Below are positions 45,511 to 49,098 of a DNA stretch of 49,098 bases, in pieces (the stretch's first letter is position 1; every line of letters begins with the position of its first letter). Origin of the DNA: Flavobacterium sp. Leaf82 (GTDB lineage: Bacteria > Bacteroidota > Bacteroidia > Flavobacteriales > Flavobacteriaceae); NCBI RefSeq assembly GCF_001422725.1, contig NZ_LMMA01000015.1, positions 1 to 49,098 on the forward strand, written 5' to 3'. The notes under the pieces were generated by a model. That model was not told the DNA's origin, did not search any database, and saw only the letters and a program-made list of their open reading frames with translations. Position numbers and translations under genes: made by a program.

Positions 45511-46086
45511 ATGGAAAAAGAAGACTTAAATGGAAACTTAGAAAGTATAACATCCGAAAAATTTGTATTTAGTGAAGATGAAACTAAATATCTAAATTCT
45601 TGGACAAATTTGTCGATGCAAATTTTAGAAGCTGAACATTCATTAAAATTTGCACTTAAGTTCAATGAGGTAGAACCATTTGATAAATTTGAAGATTTTG
45701 TTTTAGCGCACGGAATGTTCAAAAATTCAATTTTATCTTATGCCAAATGTTTTTCCAGTTCTGGCAAAGGCAAGGTTTCTTTGGATGCAAATAATGTCTT
45801 TAAGATGGACGTTGAACTGAGAAAAATTCATGATGCCTTGATGGATATGCGAAATGGATATATAGCACACAATGGCAACAGCGACTTCGAGTTAGCTATA
45901 GTTTTACAGAAAAAAATCGATAATGAAATGACTTTAAGTCAGACTATTACCTTTAAAACCCCCGTCGGTGATTACGAGAAGTTTTTTCAACTCTTTGATC
46001 ATTGCACGAATTACATTGTGGAAAAAGTAAATCATAAAGTTGATAAACTTGAGAGTAAGCTTGGTTTGAAAATAAAATTTAATTAA
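45511..46086 (+). CDS. HEPN-like helical protein
   Basis: A 191-residue, mostly helical protein. It contains MRNGYIAHNGN, with Arg114, Asn115 and His120 in the R-x(4-6)-H form typical of HEPN RNases and their relatives (the Asn after Arg is also typical). The surrounding helices (IHDALMDMRN) fit this fold. HEPN proteins in accessory islands often cut RNA in toxin-antitoxin or abortive-infection systems. No partner nucleotidyltransferase is adjacent, so function is inferred from one motif. Confidence 0.6.
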   Translation: MEKEDLNGNLESITSEKFVFSEDETKYLNSWTNLSMQILEAEHSLKFALKFNEVEPFDKFEDFVLAHGMFKNSILSYAKCFSSSGKGKVSLDANNVFKMDVELRKIHDALMDMRNGYIAHNGNSDFELAIVLQKKIDNEMTLSQTITFKTPVGDYEKFFQLFDHCTNYIVEKVNHKVDKLESKLGLKIKFN

Positions 46087-46234
46087 TGTTCTAAACATTT
46101 CTAATATTCAATTACGGTTTTAAAATGGCAGAAACGGATATTTTTTAGTATTTAATAACTATTAAAACAGCTTGCACCTTTTAACGTAAAGAAAAAATGC
46201 TGCGAGGACGTTTTTCAGATAATTTAATTCATCT

Positions 46235-46999
46235 ATGATTTGTAAAGTTTTTAAGTCTTGTTCACGAGAAGTTTTAAATTGGATTACCAAACAGCAATCT
46301 GTTAATGAAGAGTCTATTTCAGATTGGCTTCTTTATAAATTAAGCGATCTTGAGCCAAAAATTAATTATCTTGGTTTTAATAGGTTTGAAGAAGCTGCTA
46401 CAACAGGCGCGGATTACGAATTATGGGTAATCGGACTGCCTGTATATTATAGGTTTAGAATTCAAGCCAAACGCTTGCGTAAGGGACATGACCATTATTC
46501 AAGTATCGCCTACTCCAACCGTTATGGATTGCAAATAGATAAGTTAATCAAAGATGCAAATATACTAAACTATATTCCCCTATATGCTTTTTATAATGAA
46601 GAAAAGCAAGTTAGTAGATGTCAAGGAAAAGTTGACGATGAAGGTGTCTACTTAGCAATGGCTAGAGAATTATATAATGCAGTTCTTTTGAAACCTAAAA
46701 CATTCATTGACACAGCTTTTCTGATTGGAAAATCACTACCAATTTCTTGTTGGTTTTGCTGCCCACTTATAAATCGAACTCCTGGCGGCGGCTTTCTACC
46801 ATTCCTTAATAATTACTTTAATCTGAGTGATTATTCTGAGCAAGGCCAATATAAAGTTCTGCCGTTTGAAATTTCTAATCTTATTCAAAAGTTCAGATCT
46901 GATAATCCGGAATCCATTTGGGATTTTCAATTTGACGAAGATTATAAAGATTTGAAAGGGATTATAGTTATAGATATAGAAAATGAAACAACAGATTAA
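46235..46999 (+). CDS. DUF6615-like predicted nuclease
   Basis: A 254-residue protein that looks like the DUF6615 family: NEESISDWLLYKLSDLEPKI, then ATTGADYELWVIG and FRIQAKRL. Asp60, Glu62 and Gln77-x-Lys79 form a PD-(D/E)xK-like pattern (GADYE ... QAK), suggesting a restriction-type nuclease core. YIPLYAFYN follows as in the family. Function is not established. It stands alone between the HEPN-like and GNAT genes. Confidence 0.65.
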   Translation: MICKVFKSCSREVLNWITKQQSVNEESISDWLLYKLSDLEPKINYLGFNRFEEAATTGADYELWVIGLPVYYRFRIQAKRLRKGHDHYSSIAYSNRYGLQIDKLIKDANILNYIPLYAFYNEEKQVSRCQGKVDDEGVYLAMARELYNAVLLKPKTFIDTAFLIGKSLPISCWFCCPLINRTPGGGFLPFLNNYFNLSDYSEQGQYKVLPFEISNLIQKFRSDNPESIWDFQFDEDYKDLKGIIVIDIENETTD

Positions 47000-47120
47000 A
47001 CGTCTTGACGAAATTTATTTGGATCGCAGATAACGGGAAAAACCATTTATGATTTATGTTTAGCTCTCAAAACGGTCAGTTCCAGCAAGGACTAAGACGC
47101 ATAATACGAAAATCATAATC

Positions 47121-47128
47121 TAAATTTG
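47121..47128 (+). promoter_or_regulatory. -7 element before the GNAT gene
   Basis: TAAATTTG matches TAnnTTTG and ends 5 bases before the TTG start at 47134, consistent with a leaderless transcript. Confidence 0.45.
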
Positions 47129-47133
47129 AAACA

Positions 47134-47643
47134 TTGGAAGAACTAACATTTAAAATCATTAGTACAGAAAAAATAACTTCCGGCATTGCCGAAAATTTTA
47201 TTGGACTTTTAAAAAAACAAAATAAAGTAAAGACTCCAACGGTCGAAAAAATTCAATCGTGCTTTAGAGTTGTTCTTTGTTACGCAGACCAAAACTTAAT
47301 TGGTATTGGTGCTTTAAAAACTAAAACTTCATCAGATTTTACCACATCTAAAGCTGACCTGCCTGATCTTGAACCAAAATTTACGTGGGAACTAGGATAT
47401 ATGTATGTTGATGAAAATTTTAAAAATTATGGTATTTCCACAACTATTTCCAGGCTTTTATTAAAGCAGCTTCCAAATCAAAATATAATGGCATCTACCG
47501 AGCTATATAATGATAATCCTATGATTTACATACTCGAGAAATTTGGTTTTCAGAAGTTTGGAAAGCCTTGGCCTAGTGCCAAACATGACGGCACACTTGG
47601 CTTATTTTTAAAATTTAAAAAAGGAGAAACAAATGGAAAATAA
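47134..47643 (+). CDS. GNAT-family N-acetyltransferase
   Basis: A 169-residue acetyltransferase fold protein. The start is a TTG; no ATG precedes the first strand. Core: ELGYMYVDENFKNYGISTTI, where the acetyl-CoA loop is of the form V-x2-x-F-x-x-x-G-I-S (a weak version of R/Q-x2-G-x-G/A), and a NDNPMIYILEKFGFQKFG C-terminal helix. Substrate unknown; GNAT proteins can be toxins that modify aminoacyl-tRNA, but no RHH antitoxin is adjacent. Overlaps the next gene by 11 bases. Confidence 0.8.
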   Translation: MEELTFKIISTEKITSGIAENFIGLLKKQNKVKTPTVEKIQSCFRVVLCYADQNLIGIGALKTKTSSDFTTSKADLPDLEPKFTWELGYMYVDENFKNYGISTTISRLLLKQLPNQNIMASTELYNDNPMIYILEKFGFQKFGKPWPSAKHDGTLGLFLKFKKGETNGK

Positions 47644-47941
47644 AGAAATTATAGGCAAGGATAAATCATACAAAACTGACTCATTCAGAGACTGGCCTTT
47701 TAAAGAAAGTTTTTCATATAAAAACTGCATATGCTGTTTTTGGATTAATACCCCTGCAACAAACGGATTCATGAGATATGTTCATGTAGATTTTTTCAGT
47801 GAGGTTACAGACGAACTATTAATGAATTACAAGGCTTCAGGATTTGCCCCAATGGGCTTTTATGTGATTAACTGCAGTAAAGAAGAAAGTGCAAGTATTA
47901 TTGATGATATTAAAAAATCTCAATATTATATAGGTTACTAA
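47633..47941 (+). CDS. small hypothetical protein overlapping the GNAT gene
   Basis: A 102-residue protein with no family I recognise. Start ATG at 47633 lies inside the end of the GNAT gene (11-base overlap), so the two are coupled. It has a CICCFW motif and SKEESASIIDDIKKS near the end. It could be a partner of the acetyltransferase. Confidence 0.55.
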   Translation: MENKEIIGKDKSYKTDSFRDWPFKESFSYKNCICCFWINTPATNGFMRYVHVDFFSEVTDELLMNYKASGFAPMGFYVINCSKEESASIIDDIKKSQYYIGY

Positions 47942-48085
47942 TGATCCAGCGTATGACAACTGTTAAATATAAAACCGCATTTCTATAAAAGCATCTTTAT
48001 TTTCTTTAATTTCGGTTAGAGCATTAATAATTCTGCTTCTTTCACTGCTGCAAAATTTTATCAGCAAACCGTTAGCCAATAACTT

Positions 48086-49030
48086 ATGAAAACCTGCAAA
48101 ATTTGTTCGTCTGCTGCAGACAAAACCGGATCGCATATTGTTCCTCATTTTTTAATGAAGAGAATAGATACGGAAGAAGGAAAAAAAGGCCGGGATAAAG
48201 AACTCGGATTTGTTATTTCTGAAAAAAATCCGTCATCCTATTTCGGCAGAGGAGCCAGCTTAGAAAAGCTGAATGAAATCTTTGGTGAAATCGATGAAAC
48301 ACGAATAAACAATAATCAAATTCCTCTCGTTGAAGATTATATTTTCTGTCACAAATGTGAAAATGAACTTGCGGAATTAGAATCAAATTATTCCAAATCG
48401 ATAAATAATCCCTCATTTAATTCAGATAGAAATTATTCCAGTAAAATATCTGCGGATAAGGCTTTGTTATTTTGGATTTCAATAATGTACCGACTAAGCA
48501 TATCCGCAAATTCCGGAGTCAAAATGTTACCCGAGCACGAAGAGTTGTTGAGGGAAATACTTGATTTGCATTTCTCATCGCATTCTGTAAATAAGAGTAT
48601 TGAAAGAATCAGATATAAACTTTTTCGAGCTTACGACTATTCATCTAAAAACTCAACAGTTTTACATTTTAATCCTAAAAATATAAATCCTTATCTGGTA
48701 GTTATTGATGAGTATATCCTTATTTTTTCCATTGATACCGAACCTTTAACTAATAAATTTTACAGCGTTAATTTACACACTGAAAATGCAGTTGAAAATA
48801 ATATCGGTCATGAAACTGAATCCCTCTATTGCTTAGATTACGCTGTTCTGTCAAAGTTAAACCAAGCCTTTTTCGATACAGCTGCTGAGCGGTATAAGCT
48901 CACACTTTTCGAGCAATGTGATATAATATACGCTAAGGCCGGTCTAGGGCGCAGTATGCCGCCAGCTATGAAAGAAGAAATCTTTGAAAATATTGCCAGG
49001 GTGGAAAAACCGGTCAATTTGACCACCTAA
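48086..49030 (+). CDS. HNH-like zinc-binding protein, C-terminus in IS repeats
   Basis: A 314-residue protein with Cys4-x2-Cys7, Ser-His17-Ile-Val-Pro (TGSHIVPHFL) and Cys88-x2-Cys91 (FCHKCEN). This C..C-SHI[IV]P-C..C layout is common in uncharacterised bacterial proteins and resembles an HNH/treble-clef zinc site; nuclease activity is not proven. A helical middle region follows. The last codons (KPVNLTT) and the stop lie in tandem repeats of IS21 type beginning at 49019, so the original C-terminus is probably truncated or replaced. Confidence 0.65.
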   Translation: MKTCKICSSAADKTGSHIVPHFLMKRIDTEEGKKGRDKELGFVISEKNPSSYFGRGASLEKLNEIFGEIDETRINNNQIPLVEDYIFCHKCENELAELESNYSKSINNPSFNSDRNYSSKISADKALLFWISIMYRLSISANSGVKMLPEHEELLREILDLHFSSHSVNKSIERIRYKLFRAYDYSSKNSTVLHFNPKNINPYLVVIDEYILIFSIDTEPLTNKFYSVNLHTENAVENNIGHETESLYCLDYAVLSKLNQAFFDTAAERYKLTLFEQCDIIYAKAGLGRSMPPAMKEEIFENIARVEKPVNLTT

Positions 49031-49098
49031 TTCCGGACTAAATTGACCACCCGTTCCGGAGCAAACTGACCACCTAATTCCGGAGCAAATTGACCACC
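49013..49098. mobile_element. tandem TGACCACC repeats, IS21-like element end
   Basis: TTGACCACC starts at 49019, 49043 and 49090, and CTGACCACC at 49066: a 23-24 bp period with an internal TTCCGGA. Such multiple repeats with this sequence are, from memory, typical of IS21-family ends in Bacteroidota (transposase sites). The transposase lies outside the window. Confidence 0.65.

Noticed and set aside
47963..48148. Minus-strand frame antisense to the HNH-like gene start
   Set aside because: Reading-frame shadow with no family likeness and no promoter.
49019..49098. CRISPR-like array of 23-24 bp units
   Set aside because: The units are tandem with no spacers and match IS-end repeats better.

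Overview
The window is chromosomal DNA from a member of the Bacteroidota, most likely the genus Flavobacterium. Evidence: AT-rich genes, a large protease with a type IX secretion (T9SS) C-terminal sorting domain, the gliding genes gldF-gldG, a DUF4294 protein, and promoters of the Bacteroidota form TTG-N20/21-TAnnTTTG instead of the sigma70 form. No rRNA, tRNA or CRISPR array was recognised.

Core part, 1-37550. A repeat-rich stretch (1-540) holds a possible structured RNA. A minus-strand gene for a 2296-residue secreted subtilase follows, then a DUF4294 protein and, divergently, an M42 aminopeptidase. 9695-17263 is a compact metal-resistance locus: OmpR-type regulator, histidine kinase, then TolC-like outer-membrane protein, lipoprotein adaptor and CzcA-type RND pump. 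Phased direct repeats just upstream of the tolC-like gene are a likely operator. Next come small membrane, ankyrin and SRPBCC proteins, purC, a prolyl-oligopeptidase-type S9 peptidase, a HAD phosphatase, a DUF1801/lipoprotein pair, PhoH, a DUF62 protein, a monooxygenase-fold protein, gldFG, dnaN, a DsbA-family protein, a membrane-anchored MutS-like ATPase, a two-domain universal stress protein and mnmE. Gene gaps here hold several families of dispersed inverted repeats (TTTCAGGTTTCAAG/CGCAAAG, AGTCTCAGT, GTCATTTCGA and AGAAGCAAG types).

Accessory part, 37550-49098. Directly after mnmE lie two sets of phased direct repeats, an excisionase-like helix-turn-helix gene and an overlapping tyrosine integrase gene. 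This looks like the left end of an integrated element; its right end is not in view. Inside are a markedly GC-richer AraC regulator-SDR oxidoreductase cassette with a possible decayed SDR fragment, then AT-rich genes on the plus strand: two CoiA-like nucleases, a protein with a DUF1889-like C-terminus and a small partner, a HEPN-like protein, a DUF6615-like nuclease candidate, a GNAT acetyltransferase overlapping a small gene, and a zinc-binding protein of HNH type. The window ends in tandem 23-24 bp repeats like those at IS21-family ends, and these supply the last codons and stop of the final gene. The cluster of nuclease-like genes without recognisable transfer genes is the best candidate for an undescribed defence-type system; its function is inference only.
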